A stretch of 9,747 nt of DNA from Gemmatimonadota bacterium (GTDB taxonomy: Bacteria; GCA-2686955), in assembly GCA_026991065.1 (NCBI GenBank), contig JALXCG010000878.1:1-9747 (forward strand), in the 5' to 3' direction. Each line of letters begins with the position of its first letter. Within the stretch, counting starts at the first letter, position 1. This document shows positions 1-7,392 of this stretch, one piece after another. The notes under the pieces were generated by a model. The model did not search any database. It saw only the letters and a list, made by a program, of their open reading frames with translations, and was not told the DNA's origin. The translations under genes and the position numbers were made by a program.

Positions 1-260
1 CCCCCTCTTCTCCTCACGGTGGCGAACCCATGAGTGGTAAGCAGCGTGTTCCTTTTTTAGGAGCCCGCGCGTGCTGTCAGGGGGAAGGGAGGCGGGGGGA
101 GACGGATGCACCCACGAAGGTCACGAGCGAGGGGCCGCAGCCTCTGCTCGCTACATAAGGCGAACGCCGAGATGATCGCACGGCGTGCTCCGCAGGGGGT
201 TCCCGGCGTCCAGCACCAGTCCCGTCGAACGTTTCGGTCTCGTCTGGGAGTCAACGACTC
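1..260. other. Leading non-coding region upstream of the propeller gene
   Basis: No convincing gene is visible here. One plus-strand frame stays open from the left edge to a TAA at 156-158; it could be the tail of a gene beginning outside the window, but its Gly/Arg/Pro-rich translation resembles no family I know. A run of six T lies at 51-58 (CCTTTTTTAGG) with no good hairpin before it. A 6-bp inverted repeat (AGCGAG at 126-131, CTCGCT at 147-152) is followed by TACATA at 152-157, which could be a weak -10 box without a recognisable -35. The only solid signal is GGGAG at 246-250, a ribosome binding site ten bases before the ATG at 261. Confidence 0.5.
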
Positions 261-1631
261 ATGCGTATTCTTCCTGTCATCGCTCTTGGATTGCTTTCCA
301 CGGGCGCCTTTGCCCAGTACAACTGGCACCCCTCACTGACCAACGCCGACACCGGTGGTACCACCCCGTGGGGTCGAGTGCATTTCGACCCGAGCAACGC
401 GAATGTAATCTGGGCGGCTACCACCGAGGTCCCGGATCCTTTTGCCACTGATCCATTGCCGCCGGCCAATGGCCTCTGGAAGACCACCGATGGTGGAGCC
501 TCCTGGACGCAGATCAACAGCGGCGATTTCCTGCCGGAATACCATGTGCTGGATTTCGCCATTGCCGCTTCCAGCCCCAACACGGTCTACGCGGGGACGC
601 TGGAGCACGGTGTGTTCAAGACCACCGACGGTGGCGCGACTTGGTTTACCGTGAACAATGGTCTGGGCTTCCCCAACGCTGACTGGGGTGCGGGCGCGAT
701 CGTTGTCGATCCCTCCAACCCCGACAACGTCTACGTTTCGGTGGCCCAGCTCGGCAATATCGACATCTTTTCACCCTCGCCGGATCACCCCGGGTTCTTC
801 TACTCGCATGACGGCGGCGCCAATTGGACCAAGAACAACAACGGCCTGCCGCCGACTTCCGACAGCTTCGCCGATCTGCTTTCGAACACCGGTGTGGCCG
901 CATCGCTGGTGATCCCCTCCAACGAGACGTCGACCATCTATGCCGCCATCCTCAAGGTGGAAGCCAACGGCAAGCTGCTCTTCGGCAAGAAGGCCAAAGC
1001 GCGGGTTCTGGTTTACAAGAACACCACCAGCGGAACCGGTTCCTGGGTCGGTGTTTCCGACGGCTTGCCGAGCATCGAGCAGGATGACAGCGGTTTCGGC
1101 TCCGTGTTGCGTTATGCTGCTGCCGGCGGCGTGCTGATGGTCGAGGCGGTTCCCGGCGGCCATGTGCTATTCCTCTCCACGCTCGGTTACTCGGGCGAGG
1201 TGCTGCTGGGTGATGAGCCCGGATTCAACCAGGCGCGCGGTGTCTATGCACTCGCTCCGGGAGCCACCTCCTGGATTCCGCGCAACACCGGTCTGCCGGT
1301 CGTCAACGATCCCGAGAACATCGATGCGATCAATGCCGGTCCGGTGGCGATCATGCCGAACAACCCCTATACCCTGCTGACCGGTATCTATGGTGCGGAA
1401 GCCATGATGCCGGGCTCGACCAAGGTCTGGGCGACCGTGAATGCCGGTGACCCATGGATGATGAACTGGGGCGACACCGGTCTTGAGACCTCCCCGACTC
1501 AGGGACATCCCGAAGCCAACGCGACCTTTATCGAGATCAGCCGTCAGGGCAACCGGGTCGCCGCGGCGATCGCTTGGAGCGGCAACGATCTGGGTGACGA
1601 GTCGGACGACGGCATCTACCTCCTGCCGTAA
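261..1631 (+). CDS. Secreted Asp-box (BNR/sortilin-like) beta-propeller protein
   Basis: A 456-residue exported protein. Residues 1-19 form a classical Sec signal peptide (Arg2, hydrophobic core, AFA cleavage site before Gln19). Three clear Asp boxes of the S/T-x-D-x-G-x-x-W type lie at about residues 75-82 (TTDGGASW), 121-128 (TTDGGATW) and 182-189 (SHDGGANW). Worn versions may lie near 332-338 and 391-399. Each is preceded by a strand like DPSNPDNVYVS or SSPNTVYAGT, the usual blade pattern of BNR/sortilin-type propellers. Such proteins act outside the cytoplasm as glycan-binding, sialidase-like or adhesive scaffolds. No catalytic domain, C-terminal anchor or secretion-sorting domain is seen, so substrate and role are unknown. 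The ATG is chosen from the signal peptide and GGGAG ten bases upstream. The gene stands alone and ends at its own terminator. Confidence 0.85.
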   Translation: MRILPVIALGLLSTGAFAQYNWHPSLTNADTGGTTPWGRVHFDPSNANVIWAATTEVPDPFATDPLPPANGLWKTTDGGASWTQINSGDFLPEYHVLDFAIAASSPNTVYAGTLEHGVFKTTDGGATWFTVNNGLGFPNADWGAGAIVVDPSNPDNVYVSVAQLGNIDIFSPSPDHPGFFYSHDGGANWTKNNNGLPPTSDSFADLLSNTGVAASLVIPSNETSTIYAAILKVEANGKLLFGKKAKARVLVYKNTTSGTGSWVGVSDGLPSIEQDDSGFGSVLRYAAAGGVLMVEAVPGGHVLFLSTLGYSGEVLLGDEPGFNQARGVYALAPGATSWIPRNTGLPVVNDPENIDAINAGPVAIMPNNPYTLLTGIYGAEAMMPGSTKVWATVNAGDPWMMNWGDTGLETSPTQGHPEANATFIEISRQGNRVAAAIAWSGNDLGDESDDGIYLLP

Positions 1632-1661
1632 CTTCGCCGGCTCCGTGAGCCTGTTCTGCTG

Positions 1662-1691
1662 CCCCGGTCGCGCCGCGCGCGGCCGGGGTTT
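1662..1691 (+). terminator. Rho-independent terminator of the propeller gene
   Basis: An 11-bp GC-rich stem pairs 1662-1672 with 1678-1688 (one T-G wobble, loop 1673-1677) and is followed by TTTCTATT. It begins 30 bases after the stop of the plus-strand gene and directly abuts the stop codon of the convergent minus-strand lipoprotein gene (1692-1694). The T-rich side serves plus-strand transcripts; there is no T run on the other side, so it looks one-directional. Confidence 0.75.
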
Positions 1692-4184
1692 CTATTGCTC
1701 CCGAATGTTTGGACCCCGGCCTGGAAGCCATGGCCGAAAAAGCTGTCCGTGTGCATTCGCCGCCAGCGGAAGCATCCCGTCCAGAAGCAGCAGGGAACCG
1801 CCTTCATCGGTCACGATCCCGCCGCGAGATTCAGGATCATTCCCGCCTTCGTCCGCAAGTGCTTCCCGGCGCCACCAGTTGGACACCGCCGGATCCGCCG
1901 GAACTGCCGCGGCGACTGCCACGACCGGCCGCGCATCGGTGGCCGCGGATCTTCCCTCGCCCCGCAGATAGCGCACCACGGCGCGGAACAGCGCCCACGC
2001 TTCCTGGCGCTGAATCGATGGCTCAAGGAGCGCACTGCAGGACGATTCGCCCGTTGTCTCCGTTCCTGCGCCGGGGAGGTGAACAACGACCGCCGGCCCA
2101 GCCGTCATCAGCAGCGTGAAGTCGCTAGCATCCACCGATTCGCCGCCGACCCGCGCCCAGGCACCGGCCTCTTCTGCCAGCAGATAGGCCGCCCGGCGCC
2201 CATTGGCACTCGACGGATAGTGATGGATCCGCACCGGCCCGCCGACCAGATCGTGGCGCAGCGTGAGAAAGAGCGTGGCCGGGTGATCTCCCTCCTGGAG
2301 CACACGATCGACGCCAGAAAGTGCTTGCCATGGTTTTTCGCGGGTCAATTGAACTGTTGCTCCGGCTCGCCGCAAATAGTCTGCCAGGAACCGACCGACC
2401 GCGAGGTTGAGATCCGCCTCCCGCTCGCCGCAGCGGCCCACCCGGCCGCTCTCATCGCCCCCCAAGGCCGGGTCGATCACGATCTTGGCCCCCATCAGCT
2501 CCGCCGCGATGGGGCGCAACCGGCAGAGAATCTCGTCGGTTCTTTGATCACCGGCCGGGGCCGGCACAGAGCAAGCAAATGCCGCGTAGCCACCCGCTCG
2601 AACACGAAGCTCCGCCGTGCCACGGCCTGTGCTTCCGCCCGCGTCGCCGCCCTTTCCGCCGCTGTCCCTGTCGCCATCCCGGCTTCCGTGCTCGTCTCCG
2701 CCGCCCAGTAGCGCGCGCCCCAGGCGGTCGGTTCTGCTCACCGCATCACCCAGCGCTACCCACGCTCCCGGCAACCCCTTTCCGTCGGCCACGACATGCA
2801 CCGAGAGTGGCAAGCCCGCGGCGCCCGGCTCCCGCACCGGCAGCATCTCCCGGAGCACCACCTTCCCCGCGCTGCCGGCCCGCGCTTCGATGTGCACCTC
2901 ATCCGCATCCGCGAGCGGTTGCACCCAGGCACGGGCGACACCGTTCCGGGTGCGAGTCGGACCGTCGACGATTCTTCCGCCCTCGACGCGCAGTGTGATC
3001 TCGCTGCCATCGGCGACCGCATCCCCCTGGGCAGTGCGTGCGTTCAGCAGCAGCGGCACCGCCGGCCCGCCTTGCAGCAGAGGTTGTGGCAGCACCGCGC
3101 TCACCCGCTCCACCGCCGCCTCCACCCACAACGGTTGCTCCAGCGTGGGGGTCGCATTGCCGCGTTGATTGCGCGCGCTCACTCTGAGCAGATGCGGTCC
3201 CGGCGTCAACCAGGGCGTCTCCGGTTCCGCCGCAATCCGCTCCCCGAAGACCGAATGAGCCAGCGGCCGTGCATCCAACTCAACCCGCACGCTTTGTGGA
3301 TCGAGCGCCGGACCGCCGTGGGCCAGGAACTCTACCTGTGGCAGTCCTGATTCCGGCGTCAGCCGCAGCTGGCGGGGAGCGCCCGCCGTGGACCTTACTG
3401 CGCCCGCCTCGGTCTCCACGTCTGTTTTCTGTCTCGGCGCCGTCGGCACCAGTCGCAATGTCGGCAGACCGCGCTGCAGATAGTCCAGAATCCCTAGAAA
3501 ATAGGCTTCCGCTTCCAGCCTCTGAGCTGCCGGATCGCGCAGTCGCTGCCCCATCCCACGGCTGGTCAGGTAGCTCGCCTCGCCGAGCACCGCGGTCCCC
3601 GGATTGCGTCGCAGCACCAGATAGTTCCCCGCTCGCAAAAGGGGCGGATCCGGCAGATTCAGTGCCGACGCCAAATGCTGCTGAATCCGCACCGCGGCAT
3701 CCCGCGATGGGCCTGGATCCGCCAGCCGGTGATAGACCTCCGTGCGATTGAACTTCCCCACTTTTCCCGGTCGGCTGTTGTGATGGATCGAAACGAAAAG
3801 ATCGGGCTTGAGCGCCGCCGTGCGCGCCACCCGCTCGAGCAGATCACGCCGCACACTCCCGCCGCCATCTTCCGCCAACAGATCCTCATCCCGTTCCCGC
3901 GTTAATGTCACCCGCGCCCCTTCCGCGCGCAGCAGCCGCGCCAACTCCAGTGCGACCCCCAAGTTGACATCCGCCTCGCGCGTCCCATCCGCCGCCACTG
4001 CCCCCGCAAAACGCCCGCCGTGCCCCGGATCGAGCATCACCAGTCGCCCGGCCAAACGGCCGTCCGGTGCCGGAATCGCCTCCTCCAGGGAACCTTGATA
4101 GGGCCGCTGCCGCCCCGCGCAACCAGCCAGAAAGAGAAGCAGCAGCGCGGCAAGAAACGAGCGACCTGAACAGAGAAAACGCAC
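1692..4184 (-). CDS. Lipoprotein N-acetylmuramoyl-L-alanine amidase with a second, degenerate amidase domain
   Basis: An 830-residue lipoprotein. After a signal peptide with lipobox LAGC (Cys22), a complete amidase_3 domain spans about residues 46-236. It carries the zinc ligands His55 (DPGHGG), Glu70 (READVNL) and His134 (SIHHN) and the catalytic Glu202 (GEASYLT). This family cuts the bond between MurNAc and the stem peptide. Residues about 270-450 look like Ig-type beta-sandwich segments, and about 459-558 resemble a carboxypeptidase-regulatory fold broken by a Gly/Asp-rich loop (about 493-522). A second amidase_3-like domain (about 565-742) keeps Glu589 in EREADLNL, but the other key positions read Leu574 (DPALGG), Arg643 (TLRHD) and His702, so it should not be catalytic. 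The last 88 residues are unassigned. The GTG at 4184 is chosen because GGAGG lies eight bases upstream and the lipoprotein signal starts there. The in-frame ATG at 4289 would add 35 residues ahead of the signal. It is probably membrane-anchored and facing peptidoglycan, which the degenerate domain may bind. Confidence 0.85.
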   Translation of the reverse strand: MRFLCSGRSFLAALLLLFLAGCAGRQRPYQGSLEEAIPAPDGRLAGRLVMLDPGHGGRFAGAVAADGTREADVNLGVALELARLLRAEGARVTLTRERDEDLLAEDGGGSVRRDLLERVARTAALKPDLFVSIHHNSRPGKVGKFNRTEVYHRLADPGPSRDAAVRIQQHLASALNLPDPPLLRAGNYLVLRRNPGTAVLGEASYLTSRGMGQRLRDPAAQRLEAEAYFLGILDYLQRGLPTLRLVPTAPRQKTDVETEAGAVRSTAGAPRQLRLTPESGLPQVEFLAHGGPALDPQSVRVELDARPLAHSVFGERIAAEPETPWLTPGPHLLRVSARNQRGNATPTLEQPLWVEAAVERVSAVLPQPLLQGGPAVPLLLNARTAQGDAVADGSEITLRVEGGRIVDGPTRTRNGVARAWVQPLADADEVHIEARAGSAGKVVLREMLPVREPGAAGLPLSVHVVADGKGLPGAWVALGDAVSRTDRLGRALLGGGDEHGSRDGDRDSGGKGGDAGGSTGRGTAELRVRAGGYAAFACSVPAPAGDQRTDEILCRLRPIAAELMGAKIVIDPALGGDESGRVGRCGEREADLNLAVGRFLADYLRRAGATVQLTREKPWQALSGVDRVLQEGDHPATLFLTLRHDLVGGPVRIHHYPSSANGRRAAYLLAEEAGAWARVGGESVDASDFTLLMTAGPAVVVHLPGAGTETTGESSCSALLEPSIQRQEAWALFRAVVRYLRGEGRSAATDARPVVAVAAAVPADPAVSNWWRREALADEGGNDPESRGGIVTDEGGSLLLLDGMLPLAANAHGQLFRPWLPGRGPNIREQ

Positions 4185-4192
4185 AACGCCTA

Positions 4193-4197
4193 CCTCC
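4193..4197 (-). promoter_or_regulatory. Shine-Dalgarno site fixing the GTG start of the lipoprotein amidase
   Basis: On the minus strand GGAGG at 4197-4193 lies eight bases before the GTG at 4184-4182. Starting there puts the lipoprotein signal at the very N-terminus, whereas the upstream ATG at 4289 has no such site and would bury it. Confidence 0.75.
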
Positions 4198-4345
4198 ACC
4201 AGTGGCGGCAAAGATCGCGACCCGTGGTACGGGCCATCCGAACGGCGGCGCAGTTGACCGTCGCACCATTGCAACGCTCTGCTCCGCACCTCATCAGTCC
4301 ACGCCCCAGAGGTTAGCCTGATCGAACCGCGCGCGAACCCCCCTC

Positions 4346-4374
4346 TTGCTCTTCCGTCCCACTCTCCCTATCTT
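4346..4374 (+). promoter_or_regulatory. Candidate sigma-70-type promoter for the CoA-transferase gene
   Basis: TTGCTC (4346-4351) and TATCTT (4369-4374) are separated by exactly 17 bases and would start transcription near 4381, about 43 bases before the ATG at 4424. Both boxes are imperfect matches to the sigma-70 consensus. The rest of the 239-base divergent region (4185-4423) holds a small 5-bp hairpin at 4221-4233. I see no good minus-strand promoter for the lipoprotein gene there. Confidence 0.35.
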
Positions 4375-4423
4375 GCGGATGCGCCCGCAGTGCGCCCTTC
4401 CGATCCCCTCAAGAAGAGACCCC

Positions 4424-5287
4424 ATGAGATCAGTAGCTCCGCCAGACAAAGTCATCTCTCTCACCGAATCAGTCGCCATGGTTCGCCGCGGAGCGCGCCT
4501 TGCTTTGGGCGGTGTGCAGATGGCACGCCGCCCCTTCGGTTGGGTGCGGCAGGTGCTCAACAGCGATCTCCGCGACCTCGAAATCATCACCCACTCCGTG
4601 AGCATCGACACCGATCTGCTGATCGCTGATGGGCGAGTTGCCGCTCTGCGCTATCAGCCGCCGGTGAAGAGCACCCTGGGACCGCCGCCCTCTCTGGTCA
4701 GGGTGGAGCAGGACGGCAGCGTGCGGATCCTGCGGGAAACCGGCGCCACCCTTGCCAGCGGCCTCCGCGCCGCGCTCGCCGGCATGGCCTTCTTTCCTCT
4801 GCGCCATACCGACCTGGGCGATGTCGATCGGTCCCGCCCCGATCTTGTGATCATGGACTGTCCCTACACCGGCGCGCCGGTGGTCGCCATTCCGCCGTTG
4901 CCGGTCGATATCGCCGTAATCCATGTCAACGCCGCCGAGCGTTCGGGCCGCTCCCGGATCAACGCCGCCGTTGGCCTGGATCAAGAGATGGCCCTGGCCG
5001 CCAAACGCACCATCGTCATTGCCGAAGAGATCGTCGATGATGTCGGATCCGCCGGTTTGCGGATCGCCGCCAAGCATGTTGATGCCGTGGTCGAACTGCC
5101 CTATGGCGCTTTTCCATCGGCCTGTCTGCCGAGCTACAAGTGGGATCTCAGCTACGTGCTCTCCTACTATGACGCGGTTCGTGAAGGGCAGTTTCAGGCG
5201 TTTCGCGAGACCTTGACGCAGCCCTCCTACGATCAGTTCCTGGCCCAGGCGCGCAATCGCCAGGGGCTGCGCGCCGAAACGCCGTAG
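4424..5287 (+). CDS. CoA-transferase family I, alpha-type (GctA/IpdA-like) subunit, without a beta partner
   Basis: A 287-residue cytoplasmic protein, close to the usual length of glutaconate CoA-transferase-type alpha subunits. It shows the N-terminal GG-x4-RRP segment (GGVQMARRPFGWVRQV, residues 29-44), the mid-domain CPYTGAPVVAIPPLPVDIAVIHV (about 146-168) and a C-terminal YGAFPSACLPSYKWDLSYV (about 227-245). This family moves CoA between acyl-CoA and an acid, and some pairs (IpdAB) instead hydrolyse steroid-ring thioesters. The usual beta subunit, which in classical pairs carries the Glu that forms the CoA thioester, is not in the window: the next gene is a cell-wall amidase. From memory many relatives read PFTGE where this one has PYTGA, so an acidic residue may be lost. 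The ATG at 4424 follows AAGAAGAG. A TTG at 4346 would extend it but falls inside the candidate promoter. Family call is firm; reaction and substrate are unknown. Confidence 0.8.
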   Translation: MRSVAPPDKVISLTESVAMVRRGARLALGGVQMARRPFGWVRQVLNSDLRDLEIITHSVSIDTDLLIADGRVAALRYQPPVKSTLGPPPSLVRVEQDGSVRILRETGATLASGLRAALAGMAFFPLRHTDLGDVDRSRPDLVIMDCPYTGAPVVAIPPLPVDIAVIHVNAAERSGRSRINAAVGLDQEMALAAKRTIVIAEEIVDDVGSAGLRIAAKHVDAVVELPYGAFPSACLPSYKWDLSYVLSYYDAVREGQFQAFRETLTQPSYDQFLAQARNRQGLRAETP

Positions 5288-5313
5288 CGGCGGCCGCGAG
5301 CCGCGCACCACGA

Positions 5314-5338
5314 GCCGGAAGATCGGGCTGTTTCCGGC
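5314..5338. repeat. 7-bp inverted repeat between the CoA-transferase and amidase genes
   Basis: GCCGGAA (5314-5320) pairs with TTCCGGC (5332-5338) around an 11-base loop, 27 bases after the CoA-transferase stop. No T run follows, so it is not a typical intrinsic terminator. It may end or attenuate transcription or simply be a GC-rich chance pairing. TATGCT at 5351-5356 just downstream could be a -10 box for the amidase gene, without a good -35. Nothing else is recognisable in 5288-5440. Confidence 0.35.
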
Positions 5339-5440
5339 GCGTAAGTTCGCTATGCTCCCGGGGCCGGAGATGGCGCATTCTCCCCCCGGAGCGGGGCGGG
5401 AATTGGTCGGTTGCCGTTGCCATCCCGTGCTTACGATGCG

Positions 5441-7348
5441 ATGCCGAGAACCACCACTCATCCCGATTGGGCACTGCCTCGCCGCAGTTCTTGTGTTGAC
5501 CCGCAAGGTGCCGGCGCGCCGCCCGGCGCCCCCGGCGTTGGGGTGGCCACAGCTTCGCGCTCGACGGAGCGCCGCCGCGCAGGGCAATGCCGAGCGGGTG
5601 TTTTTCTCGGGCTGATGGCGCTGCTCCTGCTGTCCGCACTGCTGCCGCGGCCCGCCCTCGCGGTGCCCGGGAGTGCGGAGCGCGCCTACGCCAAGGCCCG
5701 CGATCGTTACCATCGCAATCTCAAACACCCGCGCGAGAACACCCCGCGCAATTGGGAGCGGGCGATCGCTCTGTTTCGCGATGTAGCGACTCGGTATCCC
5801 TCCTCGCACTGGGCTGCCGACGCGCTCTACTCGATCGGCCTCAGCTACGAGCAGAAGGGAGACCAGAAGCAGGCCGCCGCCGCATTCGAGGCGATGGCCA
5901 AGGCCTATCCTGAATCGCGCCTGGCGGACGACGCGCTGCTGATTGCCGCCACCAAGCGGCTGCAACTGCAGCAATCGGCGGGGGCCGAGGCGGACCTTTT
6001 GCGCGTCGTGCGGCAGTATGCGCAGGGCGACATGTACCCGCGTGCCCGCGATCGTCTGGTTGATTTCTATCGAGAAAGGCGGGACGGCGACGGCGCCGAG
6101 CAGCTGCTGGCGCTGCTGCGCAAGAATGGCGACGACAGCGCGGCCCGCAAGAATCTGTCCCTGGTGATCAAAGAGGTGCGCGCGGCAGAACCAGCGAGCG
6201 ACGACCCGCTCCTGGAACAGCGCCTGGGCAGCGAGCCGGACGGCAAAGTTGATGTGGTCGGCCAGGGTGAAAGCTGGTTGCGAGCAGCCGGGCGGCCCTA
6301 TGTAAAGGAACTCAAGACCTGGTCGGCTTCACGTTCCACCAGAGTGGTGATCGGGCTGTCGGAGGCGGTGCATTTTACCCACAATCGGTTGGCGCACCCC
6401 GACCGCATCTACATCGATCTGCAGAAAGCGGTGGCGTATGATCAGGGGGCACTGCTCAATGTCGATGACGGCACGCTCAGCACCGCCCGGGCGTCGCAGT
6501 TCGACCCGCAGACTGCGCGCATTGTTTTGCAGCCCGCGTCCGCGACGGTGGAATACAGCGTCTTCGAACTGAGCAATCCACCGCGCATTGTGGTTGATCT
6601 GCGCCGCGAGAGCGAAGCTGAACTGCGCTACGCCCTGCCGGTGGGTACCCAGTCTCTGGCTCAGGAGTTGGGACTGCGCGCCCATCGGATCGCGATCGAT
6701 CCAGGGCATGGTGGGCATGATCCCGGCGCGATCGGCCCCGGCGGCTTGCGGGAGAAGGATGTGACCCTGAGCGTGGCAAAGGCGCTCAAAAAGCTGCTCG
6801 ATGCCGAGGGCACTTTTGAGACTTTTCTGACCCGCGACGACGATCGCTTTGTTGCTTTGGAAAAACGCACCGCTTTGGCCAATCAGCGCGGTGCGGATCT
6901 ATTCATCTCGATCCATTTCAATGCTCACACCAAGCGCTCCCGGGCGGGCTACGAAACTTACTACCTGGCCATGGCGCAGAATGATGAAGCACGGGCCGTG
7001 GCGGCCATGGAAAACGCGGTCTCCATGAAGAATCTCCACGACCTGAAAGGGTTGGTGGATGGCATTCTGCGAACCGCGCATCGCGACGAAAGTCGGCGCC
7101 TGGCGCAGTCGGTGCAGGCTTCGCTGGCGCACGGCATGAAGGGGAATGATCGCGGCGTGAAACGGGCGGGGTTCGTGGTCCTGGTGGGGGCCGACATGCC
7201 GGCGGTGCTGGCGGAGTGCGGGTTCATCACAAATCCGCAGGAGGGGGGACGCCTGCGGCGGCCGGAGACCATTGCCCAACTCGCCCACTGTTTATACGAC
7301 GGCATTGTCGATTACGCACGTGATCTGACTGTGCTCAGCGAGAAGTGA
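5441..7348 (+). CDS. Exported TPR-AMIN-amidase_3 N-acetylmuramoyl-L-alanine amidase
   Basis: A 635-residue cell-wall amidase of the AmiC type with an N-terminal extension. Residue positions count from the ATG at 5441. An Arg-rich stretch and hydrophobic segment end at the cleavage motif ALA (about residue 74). TPR-like helices span about 80-240 (for example DALYSIGLSYEQKGDQKQAA). An AMIN domain, which targets such enzymes to septal peptidoglycan or other envelope sites, spans about 289-390. Amidase_3 spans about 416-628, with zinc ligands His423 (DPGHGGHDPGA), Glu438 (LREKDV) and His492 (SIHFNA) and catalytic Glu592 (AECGFITN), so it should be active. The start is uncertain: TTG 5411, ATG 5441, GTG 5543 and ATG 5615 are in frame, none has a good ribosome binding site, and the last would leave a signal without a positive n-region. 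It has no inhibitory helix that I can pick out, though the long loop around 505-545 could be regulatory. It is encoded away from the lipoprotein amidase, across the CoA-transferase gene. Confidence 0.88.
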   Translation: MPRTTTHPDWALPRRSSCVDPQGAGAPPGAPGVGVATASRSTERRRAGQCRAGVFLGLMALLLLSALLPRPALAVPGSAERAYAKARDRYHRNLKHPRENTPRNWERAIALFRDVATRYPSSHWAADALYSIGLSYEQKGDQKQAAAAFEAMAKAYPESRLADDALLIAATKRLQLQQSAGAEADLLRVVRQYAQGDMYPRARDRLVDFYRERRDGDGAEQLLALLRKNGDDSAARKNLSLVIKEVRAAEPASDDPLLEQRLGSEPDGKVDVVGQGESWLRAAGRPYVKELKTWSASRSTRVVIGLSEAVHFTHNRLAHPDRIYIDLQKAVAYDQGALLNVDDGTLSTARASQFDPQTARIVLQPASATVEYSVFELSNPPRIVVDLRRESEAELRYALPVGTQSLAQELGLRAHRIAIDPGHGGHDPGAIGPGGLREKDVTLSVAKALKKLLDAEGTFETFLTRDDDRFVALEKRTALANQRGADLFISIHFNAHTKRSRAGYETYYLAMAQNDEARAVAAMENAVSMKNLHDLKGLVDGILRTAHRDESRRLAQSVQASLAHGMKGNDRGVKRAGFVVLVGADMPAVLAECGFITNPQEGGRLRRPETIAQLAHCLYDGIVDYARDLTVLSEK

Positions 7349-7362
7349 GGCGTGATGAGTAT

Positions 7363-7392
7363 TTGCGTGCGGTGCCCCGCACGCGTTAGGAT
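7363..7392 (+). promoter_or_regulatory. Candidate promoter with an inverted repeat filling its spacer
   Basis: TTGCGT (7363-7368) and TAGGAT (7387-7392) are 18 bases apart. Between and over them lies a perfect 8-bp inverted repeat, GCGTGCGG (7365-7372) and CCGCACGC (7377-7384), with a four-base loop. It sits 16 bases after the amidase stop. It could be a promoter with a dimer-binding operator for the downstream pair of genes, or an RNA hairpin ending the amidase transcript, although no T run follows. A second -10-like box, GATAAT, lies at 7445-7450, 46 bases before the next ATG. Confidence 0.3.

Noticed and set aside
16-50. Segment resembling the GGCGAACgggTGAGTAAcgcGTG region of 16S rRNA
   Set aside because: The likeness covers about 30 bases with mismatches and an insertion, and flanking bases do not continue as rRNA on either side. 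Probably chance.
1695-2711. Plus-strand open frame of about 338 codons
   Set aside because: Antisense to the degenerate amidase domain of the lipoprotein; no recognisable domain.
4221-4233. CCCGT-GGT-ACGGG hairpin in the divergent region
   Set aside because: Only five base pairs, no T run and no link to a promoter box; expected by chance in GC-rich DNA.
4185-4289. 35-residue N-terminal extension of the lipoprotein from ATG 4289
   Set aside because: It would place an Arg-rich stretch ahead of the lipoprotein signal; the GTG at 4184 has a strong GGAGG at good spacing.
5352-5615. Plus-strand 87-codon frame ending in TGATG over ATG 5615
   Set aside because: Pro/Arg-rich translation without motifs, and the ATG it overlaps would leave the amidase signal peptide without a positive n-region.
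4469-5974. Minus-strand open frame of about 500 codons
   Set aside because: It runs antisense to the CoA-transferase and the start of the TPR-AMIN-amidase, both with clear family motifs. Its translation shows no domain and is typical of an open shadow frame in GC-rich DNA.
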